This document shows positions 47,463 through 56,613 of a DNA stretch of 64,000 bases, in pieces. The notes beneath the pieces were generated by a model. The model worked only from the letters and a program-made list of their open reading frames with translations. It had not been told where the DNA came from and made no database searches. Every line of letters starts with the position of its first letter. The stretch's first letter is position 1. The stretch comes from Streptomyces sp. NBC_00091 (GTDB lineage Bacteria; Actinomycetota; Actinomycetes; Streptomycetales; Streptomycetaceae): positions 5,890,001-5,954,000 of the forward strand of contig NZ_JAPEMA010000001.1 in the NCBI RefSeq assembly GCF_026343185.1, in the 5' to 3' direction. Both the position numbers and the translations under genes were made by a program.

Positions 47463-47500
47463 CCGTCTGCCGAAGGGGCCTGCGCTTCTTCGGCGGACGG
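47463..47500 (+). terminator. Attenuator hairpin directly after the precursor gene
   Basis: CCGTCTGCCGAAG (47463-47475) pairs with CTTCGGCGGACGG (47488-47500), 13 pairs including one T-G wobble, loop 12 bases. It follows the precursor stop by 18 bases and precedes the transporter, as expected if the peptide mRNA must exceed that of the enzymes. Confidence 0.72.
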
Positions 47501-47569
47501 GCCGACGGCTCACGTCCGGACGTCTTGTCGCGGGCGGACAGGCCAGTGACTCACAACGGGAGGGGACTT

Positions 47570-49855
47570 ATGCCTGGCGATTCGCGTTTCAACGCCGAGG
47601 CGCTCGAACACCATCGCAGGAGCGATGGCCTTGGACCGGTCTTCGGTCACGCTCCTGCCGTGACCCGGCCCAAGGGAGCAGCCGAGCGGATGACGGCGGT
47701 CCGCGAGCGGTTCAGGCGGCGCACACGCGGAGCGCGACTGCAGGTCTGCTTCCAAACCCAGGTCAGCGACTGCGGTCCCGCCGCTCTCGTGACCGTGCTG
47801 CGCCACCACGGCGTGGACGTGTCCCTCGACGAGATCCGCGCGCGTGCGGGTTCCGGACGCAATGGCGCATCGGCCCGCACCCTCCTGGAGATCGCCCGCG
47901 AATACGGCGTCAAGGGCCGCGGCGTACGCGCCGGCACGGAAGCCCTGGCCCGGCTGTCCCCCGGTTCGATCCTGTTCTGGAACTTCAACCACTTCGTCGT
48001 CCTGGAGGGAGCCGGCAAAGATCATGTGGATGTCATCGACCCTGTCCATGGACGCCGTAGGCTCACCATGGCAACGGTCGCCGAGTCCTTCACGGGCGTG
48101 GCCCTGGAGTTCGAGCAGCCGCTCGAAGCCGACTCCGGCCGGCGCCGACGCGGCAGTGAACTCCTCGGCCCCTGGCACCGCTTGCGGCAGTTTCTGCCGC
48201 ACGGCCGGGAACTAGCACTGATCCTCGCCTCCTCCGCCGGACTCATGGCCTTCGAACTCGCCCTGCCGCTCACCGCCGGATTCCTGGTCGAACGCGTCCT
48301 CGGCAACCGGTCCACCGGCGGAGCGTGGACGGCCTGCGCCATCCTGGCCGGTCTGGTCGTCCTCTACTTCTCCTTGTCCGTGGCGCGATCGTTTCTGGTC
48401 ACCAGGCGCCAGGCCGTCATCGAGAAACGGCTCACCCTGGGCATCGTCGGGCACATGGCGGACCTGCCCTACGACTTCTTCACCGTGCGCAACTCCGGTG
48501 ATCTCGCGCTACGGGTCCGCACCAGCAACGTGCTCGTCCAGGTCCTGAGCCTCACCGCGGTCTCGGCCGTCTTCGACAGCCTGCTCATCGTCGTCTATCT
48601 GATCGCCATTGCCGTCGCGAACCCGCTCCTGTCGCTTCTCGTCACCGTGCTGGTCGTCGTGCACACCGCCATCCTCGTGCTGACCTGGCGCCGGCAGACC
48701 GGACTGAGCCAAGAAGTCCTCGAACGCCAGACCAAGGCCCAGGAGGAACTGGTGGAGATGCTGGAGAGCATCACCACGCTCAAGGCCGCCGGCATGGACG
48801 GCCGGGCGGTGGAGCGCTGGTCGCACACCTTGGTCCATGAGGTCAACAAGCGTCTGAGCGCCCGCCGCAACCTCGCCCTGTTCGCGTCCCTCAGCCGCAC
48901 GCTGCAGTTCGCCGCGCCCCTGATCGTGCTGGTCGCCGGGATCTGGCTGGTCCTGAGCCACCGCTACTCGCTCGGCGAGGCCATGGGCTTCATGACACTG
49001 ACGATTGCCCTGTTCATCCCGCTGGAAGGCCTCTTCGACGCCGGCTCCCAGCTGGCCGCGGTCCGGCCCACCGTCGCCAAACTCGACGACGTCCTGCGAG
49101 CGGCCCCCGAACCGCGGGGCGCCTTCGCCGAGACCGGCGTGGCCAGGCCTGGCCGGATCAAGGCCGAAGCGGTCGGCTTCCGCTATCCGGGAGCTCCGCG
49201 GCCCACCCTCGACGGCGTCAGTTTCGAACTCGAACCAGGGCAGTTCATGGCCATCATCGGCCGTTCGGGCTCCGGGAAGTCCACCCTCGGCATGCTGCTG
49301 GCCGGACTGTACACACCCACCGGCGGGACCCTGACCGTCGACGGCACCGACCTGGCCGAACTCGACCGGCCCACTTACCGGCGGCGCATCGGCTACGTCA
49401 ACCAGAACGCGCACCTCTTCGGAGGCACCATCCGGGACAACATCCTCTTCGGCGGCGACGACATCAGCAAGTCGGATCTGATCACGGCGGTCGGGCTGGC
49501 GCACATCCACGAGGAGATCGAAGCCATGCCCATGGGGTACAACACCCTCGTCGCCCCCGGCGGCCACGGTCTGTCGGGCGGACAACGCCAGCGGATCGTG
49601 CTGGCCCGGGCGCTGGCGAAGAAGCCCGAACTGGTCATCCTGGACGAGGCGACCAGCGCCCTCGACCCGGCTCTCGAGGAATCCATCATGCGGGGGCTGC
49701 TGGACGCGGGAATCACCGTCGTCGTCATAGCCCACCGCCTGACCGTGATGGACGAGGCGGACCAGGTCGTCGTCATGCGTGACGGGCGCATCGTCGAGGC
49801 GGGTTCCCCCGCCGTCCTCAAGGAGAGCGGAACGGAGTACCTGTGCCTGGCCTGA
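47570..49855 (+). CDS. Peptidase-containing ABC transporter (C39, PCAT)
   Basis: 761 residues from the ATG preceded by GGGAGGGG. A 55-residue N-terminal extension precedes the C39 peptidase domain: Gln62, Cys68 in QVSDCGPAAL, His141 in FNHFVVLEG and Asp157 in DVIDPVHG. The six-helix membrane domain covers about 210-480. The ATPase has Walker A GRSGSGKSTLG, signature LSGGQRQRIVLARAL, Walker B LVILDEATSALD and switch IAHRLT. It should cleave the leader after Gly-Gly and export the modified peptide. It overlaps the next gene. Confidence 0.95.
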   Translation: MPGDSRFNAEALEHHRRSDGLGPVFGHAPAVTRPKGAAERMTAVRERFRRRTRGARLQVCFQTQVSDCGPAALVTVLRHHGVDVSLDEIRARAGSGRNGASARTLLEIAREYGVKGRGVRAGTEALARLSPGSILFWNFNHFVVLEGAGKDHVDVIDPVHGRRRLTMATVAESFTGVALEFEQPLEADSGRRRRGSELLGPWHRLRQFLPHGRELALILASSAGLMAFELALPLTAGFLVERVLGNRSTGGAWTACAILAGLVVLYFSLSVARSFLVTRRQAVIEKRLTLGIVGHMADLPYDFFTVRNSGDLALRVRTSNVLVQVLSLTAVSAVFDSLLIVVYLIAIAVANPLLSLLVTVLVVVHTAILVLTWRRQTGLSQEVLERQTKAQEELVEMLESITTLKAAGMDGRAVERWSHTLVHEVNKRLSARRNLALFASLSRTLQFAAPLIVLVAGIWLVLSHRYSLGEAMGFMTLTIALFIPLEGLFDAGSQLAAVRPTVAKLDDVLRAAPEPRGAFAETGVARPGRIKAEAVGFRYPGAPRPTLDGVSFELEPGQFMAIIGRSGSGKSTLGMLLAGLYTPTGGTLTVDGTDLAELDRPTYRRRIGYVNQNAHLFGGTIRDNILFGGDDISKSDLITAVGLAHIHEEIEAMPMGYNTLVAPGGHGLSGGQRQRIVLARALAKKPELVILDEATSALDPALEESIMRGLLDAGITVVVIAHRLTVMDEADQVVVMRDGRIVEAGSPAVLKESGTEYLCLA

Positions 49856-51171
49856 CTGCCCCACAGGCTGGTACCCCGTTCCCCCTGACCTACGAGCAGG
49901 AGTGGTTCCACACCAAGACCCTCTCCAGCGGCTGGTCCCACAAGAACACTCAGCTCGCGTTCGAGATCCTGGGCGGCCTCGATACGGACGCCCTCGCTGC
50001 GGCCGTACGCGCCTTCGTGGTCCGGCACGACGCCCTGCAGCTCCAGATGGATCCGGTGCCGGGCCCGCACCCCCTGCAGTGGACCCGGGGCATCGAGGCC
50101 GAGGAGGAAGTCGTCCGACGGGTGAAGGTGAAGGCCGCCTCGCCCGCACAGTTCTCCCACTACGCTTCGGCCCTGCTGTCCCGCGACTGCGTCACCCCGT
50201 GGTCGTACGGCACACAACGGCCGTTCGTCATCAGGCTGCTGCGCTACGACGAGAACCACCACGCGCTGCTGGCCACCTTCCAGAACCTCGTCTTCGACGG
50301 CCGGGCCCATCACCTCTTCGGGCATGAGGTCTGGCGCGACTACCAGACCCTGCGCGACGGCGGGTCCCCGCCGGACCCGGCCCCCTCGTTCGCCGACGCG
50401 GCGGTCCGGCAGCGGGAGCGGACGAGCGAGCGGCTACGCGAGCAGGCGCAGGCGAACTGGCGAGAACGCCTGGCCTTCATGACCCGCGTCTCCTGGCCCC
50501 GTACCGGCCCCGCCGGGGCCGACCCTGCGGAAGGAGGCATGGTGAGCGCGGAACTGCCGGCCGCGACGGTCACGGTGCTGCGTGGTCTGTGCGCCGAGTT
50601 CCGCTTCACCGTCCTGCAGTCGGCGGTCGGGCTGTTCGTCACCGCACTGGCCGCTCGAACCGGCATGTCCGAAGTGGGACTGTGGACCTCGATGGACTCG
50701 CGTGCGTCCCGGGACATGGACGTGGTGGGCATGTTCGCCGGCTCCTGCCCACTGACCCTGCGCGACGCCGGCGCCGGCGCCTTCTCCGTGCGGACACAGG
50801 TGCGTGATCAACTGCTCAACGGGCTCCGGCACCAGAGGCTCGACGCCGAGGACCTCACCGCGCTGACCCGGGAGGCGGAGGAGACCGGCGGCGCACGCGT
50901 CAGCCGCGACATCTACGTCAACCTGCGCCGGTTCGAAGGGAACTCCGCGGTCGCGGACGACATCGGCGGTCTGCGGATCACGGCTGACGCCTACCCGCTG
51001 CACCGGATCACCTTTCGTGACACCTTCGCACTTCACCTCCGGTGCACCGAGTTCCGCGACCGCCTGTGCATCGACCTCCGCTACGACGGGCACCGAGCCG
51101 ACCGCCCGCTGGCACGGTCGGTCCTGGAGGACATGCTCGCCGGTCTGGCGGCCACCGTCCCCGCCGGATGA
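49843..51171 (+). CDS. Stand-alone condensation-domain protein with altered active site
   Basis: 442 residues from a GTG inside the transporter's last codons (GGAG five bases before). The fold is an NRPS condensation domain (FPLTYEQEWFHTKTL at the start, FTVLQSAVGLFVTALAARTG and VVGMFAGSCPLTL later). The catalytic HHxxxDG reads QNLVFDG (residues 147-153): both histidines are replaced while Asp and Gly remain. It may use another mechanism, act as an acyl transferase with a changed base, or be structural. The neighbours (carrier protein and two adenylating enzymes) suggest it transfers a carrier-bound acyl or aminoacyl group to the peptide. Confidence 0.85.
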   Translation: MPGLTAPQAGTPFPLTYEQEWFHTKTLSSGWSHKNTQLAFEILGGLDTDALAAAVRAFVVRHDALQLQMDPVPGPHPLQWTRGIEAEEEVVRRVKVKAASPAQFSHYASALLSRDCVTPWSYGTQRPFVIRLLRYDENHHALLATFQNLVFDGRAHHLFGHEVWRDYQTLRDGGSPPDPAPSFADAAVRQRERTSERLREQAQANWRERLAFMTRVSWPRTGPAGADPAEGGMVSAELPAATVTVLRGLCAEFRFTVLQSAVGLFVTALAARTGMSEVGLWTSMDSRASRDMDVVGMFAGSCPLTLRDAGAGAFSVRTQVRDQLLNGLRHQRLDAEDLTALTREAEETGGARVSRDIYVNLRRFEGNSAVADDIGGLRITADAYPLHRITFRDTFALHLRCTEFRDRLCIDLRYDGHRADRPLARSVLEDMLAGLAATVPAG

Positions 51172-51249
51172 CCGGGCAAGAGCCGTGAGGGCCGTCCGCC
51201 TCCCCGCCGTACCCGATTCCGTCCCACGCCCCCCAGCAGAGAAGGCACC

Positions 51250-51498
51250 ATGTCCGACACGCCGATTGACGAGGTACTGAGCGCCGTGAGCGAGGTGTTC
51301 GGCAGGCCGGCCGTGCCCGAGGACGATTTCTTCGCCCTCGGAGGCGACTCCATCACCGCGGTCGAACTGAGCCTCCGTCTGGAGGAGAGCCTGGGTGTCG
51401 AGGTCGATGTCGAACTGGTCGTCAGCCTCCCCGACTTCGCGGCACTCGCCGCCGCGCTCGCGCAGCCCTCTCCCGCCTCGCCGACAGCCAAGCACTGA
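51250..51498 (+). CDS. Acyl/peptidyl carrier protein
   Basis: 82 residues. The phosphopantetheine site is Ser34 in LGGDSITAVEL, with DDFFALGG before it, as in peptidyl carrier proteins. It is acidic and helical, of standard length. It lies between the condensation protein and the adenylation enzyme and is the only free carrier in the cluster. No phosphopantetheinyl transferase is nearby, so a housekeeping one is needed. Confidence 0.93.
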   Translation: MSDTPIDEVLSAVSEVFGRPAVPEDDFFALGGDSITAVELSLRLEESLGVEVDVELVVSLPDFAALAAALAQPSPASPTAKH

Positions 51499-51504
51499 GG
51501 AATC

Positions 51505-52917
51505 ATGAAGCCTTATCTCTGGGACCCCTGGGCCACCGCGCGGACCCACCCCGACCGCGTGGCCGTGATCGCCGACGGCGAGCAGAGCACCTACGGCGAT
51601 CTCACCGGTCGCGCGGACGCCCTGGCCCGGGGGCTGCGCGCCCACGGGATCCCGGACGGCGCGGTCGTGTCGACCGACATCCCCACCGGACCGGCCTTCT
51701 TCGCCCTGGCCCTGGCCGCGCTGCGACACGGCTTCGGACTCTTTCCCATCGACCGTGAGCTGCTCGGGATTCCCATGGGACCGTCCCTGCTCGCCTCGGT
51801 GTCCACCGCCGCGCACATCAGTGCGCAGCCCTGGGCCGACGGCCCCGCCCTGCCCTGCCCGGTCGTGACGGGCACGCAGCTGACGGCCCGGGCGGACGGC
51901 CCCGGCACGCCTGCGACGCCGCCGGCCGCGGGCCGCCTCGTGTTCGCCACCTCCGGCACCACCGGACTGCCGCAGGCCGTGGCGCGGACACGTCCACGCA
52001 GGCCGTACCGCGGGGTCGCGGTCGTCGAACGCTACGGCGCCGGAGCCGGCCGGGGCCCGCATCTGATGGCCAACCCCACCTACCACTTGGGCACTCTCGG
52101 CCCCGCCCTGTACGCGCTGCAGGCGGGCAGCACGGTCGTCGTCCAGCGAACCTGGTCCTGCGACGCCTTCACGGAACTGGCGGACCGTCACCGTGCGGAC
52201 AGCGTCATGCTCAGCCCCGACCGCCTGACCGACCTCGTCGAGGCCGGTGCGGCACCGCGCCACCCCTTCCAGGTCGTCTTCCACGGCGGAGCCGCCTGCC
52301 CACCCGGGGTCAAGCGCGCGGCCATCGACCTGTTCGGGCCGGTCCTGCACGAGTACTACGGCACGTCCCACGGTGTCATCACCGAGATCACGACGGCGGA
52401 GTGGCTGGCCAGGCCCGGATCGGTCGGACGGCCCCTGCCGGGGATCCGGGTCGAGATCTCGCGGGAGGGCCGGCCCGTGCCCGCGGGCGAGACCGGGGAC
52501 ATAGACATCCTGCCGCGGGCGGCCGACCGGGCTCCGTCCGACACCGGCGTGCTGAAGACCGGGGACGTGGGCCATCTCGACGACGAGGGATATCTGTTCG
52601 TCCTCGGCCGGGCCGAGACCCCGCGGGAGATCCGGATGGCGCGGCTCGAGCACGACATCCGGTTGCTGCCCGGAGTCACCGACGCCGCCGCCCTCGACGG
52701 CGCCGGCGACGTTCCGGTGTGCTTCGTGGAACACGGTCACGGTGCCGACTTCCAGGACCCGGTGCCCGCCATCGAGGCCACGGCGGAACAACTGGACCTG
52801 CCCTCCCCGCGCGTCGTGCTCGCGGTTTCGGGCTCCCTGCCCCGTACGCCCAGCGGCAAGCTGAGGCGGGCCGATCTCGGCGTCCTGGCCCGGAGCGCTC
52901 CCCATGGTTCCCGGTAG
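51505..52917 (+). CDS. Adenylation-domain AMP-ligase
   Basis: 470 residues, slightly short for an adenylation enzyme. Core motifs are A3 FATSGTTGLPQAV (residues 147-159, usual Lys replaced by Gln), A5 HEYYGTSHG, A7 LKTGDVGHLDDEGYLFVLGR and A10 RTPSGKLRR with the catalytic Lys. It probably activates an amino acid or carboxylic acid and loads it on the carrier protein encoded six bases upstream. The substrate cannot be read from the sequence. Confidence 0.88.
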   Translation: MKPYLWDPWATARTHPDRVAVIADGEQSTYGDLTGRADALARGLRAHGIPDGAVVSTDIPTGPAFFALALAALRHGFGLFPIDRELLGIPMGPSLLASVSTAAHISAQPWADGPALPCPVVTGTQLTARADGPGTPATPPAAGRLVFATSGTTGLPQAVARTRPRRPYRGVAVVERYGAGAGRGPHLMANPTYHLGTLGPALYALQAGSTVVVQRTWSCDAFTELADRHRADSVMLSPDRLTDLVEAGAAPRHPFQVVFHGGAACPPGVKRAAIDLFGPVLHEYYGTSHGVITEITTAEWLARPGSVGRPLPGIRVEISREGRPVPAGETGDIDILPRAADRAPSDTGVLKTGDVGHLDDEGYLFVLGRAETPREIRMARLEHDIRLLPGVTDAAALDGAGDVPVCFVEHGHGADFQDPVPAIEATAEQLDLPSPRVVLAVSGSLPRTPSGKLRRADLGVLARSAPHGSR

Positions 52918-54649
52918 CGGAGGACCAGCCCACGACTCCGCCACAGCCACCGGATGGCTCCGGCACCACGCCCGGCACCGGCCGGACGCCATCGCCCTGA
53001 CCAACTGGGACGAAGGCGAGATCCGGGGCCGTACGACCTTCGGGGAACTGGACCGGCTGGTGGACACCGTCGCCCGCGCGCTGCGGGGCCTGGACGCCGA
53101 ACCCGGACACCGGGTGGTTCTGGTGCTGCCGAACGACGAGACGTTCGCCGCCGTCCTGCTCGCCGTGATCGGCACCGGACTCGTCGCGGTTCCCGCCCCG
53201 GGCCCGCGAACGATGCGCGCGGAGGCGTTCGAGCAGCGAGTGCGCGCCATCGTTCGGGACTGCTGCCCGGCTCTCGTGATCACCACGGAAGCGTGGCGGG
53301 ACACGGTGCGCTCCGCGCTGGAGGACTCCGCCACGCGGGTCCCGATCCGCACCTGGGAAGAGCTGCCGGCGGTCGCCGCCGCCCTGCCGGAGCGCGGCGG
53401 CGGGCCCGACGCACGGGTGAGCCCGCGAACACCCGCCTTTCTCCAGTACACCTCCGGATCGACCGGCTCTCCCAAGGGCGTCGTCATCGATCACCGCGCC
53501 CTGCGGTCGAGTTGCCGCCAGGCGGCCGTCTGCTACCGCGAGAGCCCGGCCGACGTCGCCGTGACATGGGTGCCGCTCAGCCACGACATGGGTCTGATCA
53601 CCGGAATCTTCAGGCCGCTGTTCAGCGGATACGAGTCCGTGCTCCTGCCGACCGAGCGCTTCGCCCGCCGTCCGGCGGAATGGCTCTCCGCTCTCACCGT
53701 CTGCCGCGGCACACTGTCCAGCGCTCCCGACTTCGCGTACGACCTGTGCGCGCGCAAGACCACCGACGACGAGATGGCCACCCTGGACCTGCGTGCATGG
53801 CGGGTCGCGCGCAGCGCGGGTGAGGTGGTCCGCCCCGCCACCGCCGAGCGGTTCGCCGCCCGGTTCGCGGCAGCGGGGTTCCGGGCCGAGGTCCTGTGTC
53901 CCTCGTACGGGATGGCGGAGGCGACCCTCACGGTCGCCGCCACCACCCCCGAACTCCCGCCGCTCCGCCTCGCCGTCAGCACCGAAGCACTGCGTGCGGG
54001 CCGCGCGGTCCGCGCCGCGCGGGGAACCCCCTCCACCACCCTGCTCTCCTCGGGCGTCCCGCTGCCGGGAACCCGGGTTCGCATCGGCGACGGCCGCCAG
54101 GACCCGCACCGCGTGGGAGAGATTTACATCCGGGGCCCGCAACTCTTCAGCGGCTACTGGCGCAAGCCGGTCCGGCGATCCCACTGGCACCCCACCAGGG
54201 ACCTCGGGTTCCTCGACGGCGGCCAGCTGTTCGTCCTCGGACGGACGGACGACGTACTCGTGCACCGCGGCCGCAACTTCCACGCGGCGGACATCGCCGC
54301 GGCCTGTGCCGCCGTACCGGGCCTCAGACCGGGGCGGTGCGCCGCCTTCACCGTCGAGGGCGAGGCGGCCGGTGAACTCCTGTGCCTGGTGTCGGAAGTG
54401 ACCGGCGGCTCCGGCGCACCGTCCCCCGCGCAGGTGGCCGCCCAGGTGCGGCGCCGGCTCGCCCAGGTCCTCGACCTGTACGTCTCCGAGGTCGCCCTGC
54501 TGCCCGCCGGCGGCCTTCCTGTGACGACCAGCGGCAAGGTGCGGATCTCCGAGACGAAACGGCGCTTCGAGCGGGGCGACCTGCCCGTTCTCAGGCCCCA
54601 CGTGCCCCGGCGCACATCGTCCGAGCACAGAGAGGAACGCACGACATGA
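52904..54649 (+). CDS. Fatty-acyl-AMP ligase (FAAL)-like enzyme
   Basis: 581 residues, typical FAAL length, overlapping the previous gene by 14 bases. Diagnostic sequences are FLQYTSGSTGSPKGVVIDH, WVPLSHDMGLITGIFRPL and SSAPDFAYDLCARKTT. The last two distinguish FAAL from NRPS adenylation domains. PSYGMAEATL and the C-terminal TSGKVRISETKRRF follow. FAALs activate fatty or aryl acids as acyl-AMP and pass them to a carrier protein. It implies that the product carries an acyl group. Confidence 0.9.
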   Translation: MVPGSGGPAHDSATATGWLRHHARHRPDAIALTNWDEGEIRGRTTFGELDRLVDTVARALRGLDAEPGHRVVLVLPNDETFAAVLLAVIGTGLVAVPAPGPRTMRAEAFEQRVRAIVRDCCPALVITTEAWRDTVRSALEDSATRVPIRTWEELPAVAAALPERGGGPDARVSPRTPAFLQYTSGSTGSPKGVVIDHRALRSSCRQAAVCYRESPADVAVTWVPLSHDMGLITGIFRPLFSGYESVLLPTERFARRPAEWLSALTVCRGTLSSAPDFAYDLCARKTTDDEMATLDLRAWRVARSAGEVVRPATAERFAARFAAAGFRAEVLCPSYGMAEATLTVAATTPELPPLRLAVSTEALRAGRAVRAARGTPSTTLLSSGVPLPGTRVRIGDGRQDPHRVGEIYIRGPQLFSGYWRKPVRRSHWHPTRDLGFLDGGQLFVLGRTDDVLVHRGRNFHAADIAAACAAVPGLRPGRCAAFTVEGEAAGELLCLVSEVTGGSGAPSPAQVAAQVRRRLAQVLDLYVSEVALLPAGGLPVTTSGKVRISETKRRFERGDLPVLRPHVPRRTSSEHREERTT

Positions 54650-55581
54650 CCATTGCGCACTCCACGACACTGTCCCGGTGGGTCGGCGACCCAGTGGCCT
54701 TCGCCGCCTACCACTGGCGCCGCCGTCCCGGTGTCTTCACTCCCGACGGCTCCCTCGTCAGTCCCTTCACGCCGGCCGACGTGGACGACGCCCTCGCCAG
54801 CGGCTTCCTGCACGAGCCCTACCTGGAGATGACCAGCGCCGAGGGTCCCCTGCCCGCCGACACCTACTTCTCGGCACGTTCGGTCCGAGGCGTCTCCCAT
54901 CCGGGGTTCGCCGACCAGAAGAAGATACGGGGGCTGATCGAGCAGGGCGCGACCCTGCTCATGCACCGGGTCGACCAGTGGCACCGCCCCACCCGCGATC
55001 TGCTGGCCCGTCTGTCGGCCGAACTCCAGCGGCCGGTGGAGGCGTTCTGCTTCGTCACCCCGTCCGGCGCCCAGGGAGCTCCACTGCATCGCGACGACGC
55101 CGATGTGCTCGTTCTCCAACTGGCTGGCAGCAAGGACTGGCGTGTCTACGAGGGACCGGCGAACGGTGAATGGCGCGAGGGGAGTGCGGAAGGGGAGAAG
55201 CCGGCGGAGGTACTGCGCGCCACCGTGCACGCCGGGGACGTCCTGTACATCCCACGCGCCTTCGCCCATGAGGCAGTCGGGAGCGGCGGCCTGTCCGTGC
55301 ACCTGTCGCTGACGATCCGTGAGGTCCACAAGGGCGATCTGTTCCGCAGCCTCCAGAAGCTCACGGGCAAGGCGATGAACGTCGAAGCGCGCCCGTTGGA
55401 CGACGAAGCCGTCCTTGCCGCCGCCACCGCCATGCTCGAGCACGTGAGCAAGGCACTGGCCGGTCTGACCCCTCAGGACCTGGTGGACCACGCGAGGCGG
55501 ACCAGGCTTGCCGCCCTGCCCGATCCCGGTGCACCGGTCTCGCTCGGTGACCTGGCCGCCGGGTACGCCGATCCGCGGTGA
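54646..55581 (+). CDS. JmjC/cupin_4-type Fe(II)/2OG hydroxylase
   Basis: 311 residues; ATG overlaps the FAAL stop (ATGA). The layout resembles bacterial ROXA/YcfD hydroxylases: GAPLHRDDADVLVLQLAGSKDWRVYEG, with His148 and Asp150 as metal ligands, and RAFAHEAVGSGG with distal His208, preceded by GDVLYIP. Known relatives hydroxylate Arg or His of ribosomal proteins. Here the substrate is probably the cluster peptide or its acyl part. It is a further 2OG oxygenase besides the two PhyH proteins. Confidence 0.88.
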   Translation: MTIAHSTTLSRWVGDPVAFAAYHWRRRPGVFTPDGSLVSPFTPADVDDALASGFLHEPYLEMTSAEGPLPADTYFSARSVRGVSHPGFADQKKIRGLIEQGATLLMHRVDQWHRPTRDLLARLSAELQRPVEAFCFVTPSGAQGAPLHRDDADVLVLQLAGSKDWRVYEGPANGEWREGSAEGEKPAEVLRATVHAGDVLYIPRAFAHEAVGSGGLSVHLSLTIREVHKGDLFRSLQKLTGKAMNVEARPLDDEAVLAAATAMLEHVSKALAGLTPQDLVDHARRTRLAALPDPGAPVSLGDLAAGYADPR

Positions 55582-55902
55582 TTCCGCGCGTCCCGACGGC
55601 GGAGGCCGTACCGGTCGCCATCGGGCGTCCGGAGCCCTGCTGACACCGGGCACCGGTCCGAGGACCCCGGCCGGCCCGTCGTCGTCGCGGCTCGGGGACC
55701 GCAGAGTTCCCGGGTGCGGGCGGCTCCCGCGCTCATCGATTCCGCACTGATCGTGCGCTGATCGCCGTGAGCCAGTATGGCTGTAACCGAACAGGTCGGG
55801 CGCGTGCAGCGCTCCATGCCTGGCGGCGCCTACGACAGGTCTGCCTTGCGAGTCGCCGTCGATCGGGCCGGCAGGGTGCAGTCGAAAGACACAGGAGCAC
55901 GA

Positions 55903-56508
55903 ATGGGTCATTCCGCGCTGGCAACGGACAGAGAGTTCTTGGTTTTCCTCGACCGCAAGCACCAAATGCAGTACGGGAGTCCGGAATTCTTCCGGCAGTT
56001 CGGCGGGTCGGGCGAGGAACTGTACGGAAAGCCGTTCAGCTACCTCATAGAATCGGACCTCCGCGAGGCTCTTGACCGAGGCCTGAACCAGCTGCTCGTC
56101 GGAGATCGGGACCAGTTCAGTCACCGCATAGCACTGCGGCGACGGTCTGCCACACCGCTCAGTGCCGTGCTCACGGCGACAGCCCTGTGGGGTAGTTCGC
56201 CGAACAGGGCCGTGGCCATACAGCTCTTCCACCCCACGGACCCCGCCGGGCCGAAGACCGTCAGGGAGAGTCCGGTCATCGGTGAGATGGCGGCGAAAAT
56301 CCTCGAAGGAACCGCGGCAGGACTGACATCAGAATTTCTGGCCTCACGTTTATTTATCAGCCCCAAGACCGTCGATTACCACATCTCACGCATGCTCCGG
56401 CAGTTCGGCATGCCGAATCGGGTGGCGCTGATCGCGCTCGCCTACTCGACGGGAATACTGCAAATCAACTCGTGGCCGCCCCGGGTCGCCGATGAGTTCA
56501 TAAAATAG
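55903..56508 (+). CDS. PAS-LuxR transcriptional regulator
   Basis: 201 residues from the ATG at 55903 with AGGAG seven bases upstream; longer in-frame starts have no site. A PAS domain covers about 10-115 (EFLVFLDRKHQMQYGSPEFFRQFGGSGEELYGKPF). The LuxR helix-turn-helix is EGTAAGLTSEFLASRLFISPKTVDYHISRMLRQF. PAS-LuxR regulators such as PimM control Streptomyces antibiotic clusters. It sits with a small SARP gene at the right end of the cluster and is a likely pathway regulator. Confidence 0.9.
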   Translation: MGHSALATDREFLVFLDRKHQMQYGSPEFFRQFGGSGEELYGKPFSYLIESDLREALDRGLNQLLVGDRDQFSHRIALRRRSATPLSAVLTATALWGSSPNRAVAIQLFHPTDPAGPKTVRESPVIGEMAAKILEGTAAGLTSEFLASRLFISPKTVDYHISRMLRQFGMPNRVALIALAYSTGILQINSWPPRVADEFIK

Positions 56509-56613
56509 GAATCCGGATGAGTCTATGCCCCGCCCCTCGTCTGACATGCGGCCCGTCATCAGGACGCGTCGCTATTTCCCCGGATGGTCCTTGTTTCTCG
56601 TAAGGGGGTAGAA

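Noticed and set aside
50434..53487. Long antisense frame opposite the condensation-to-FAAL genes
   Set aside because: The plus-strand proteins have complete family motifs; the antisense translation has none.
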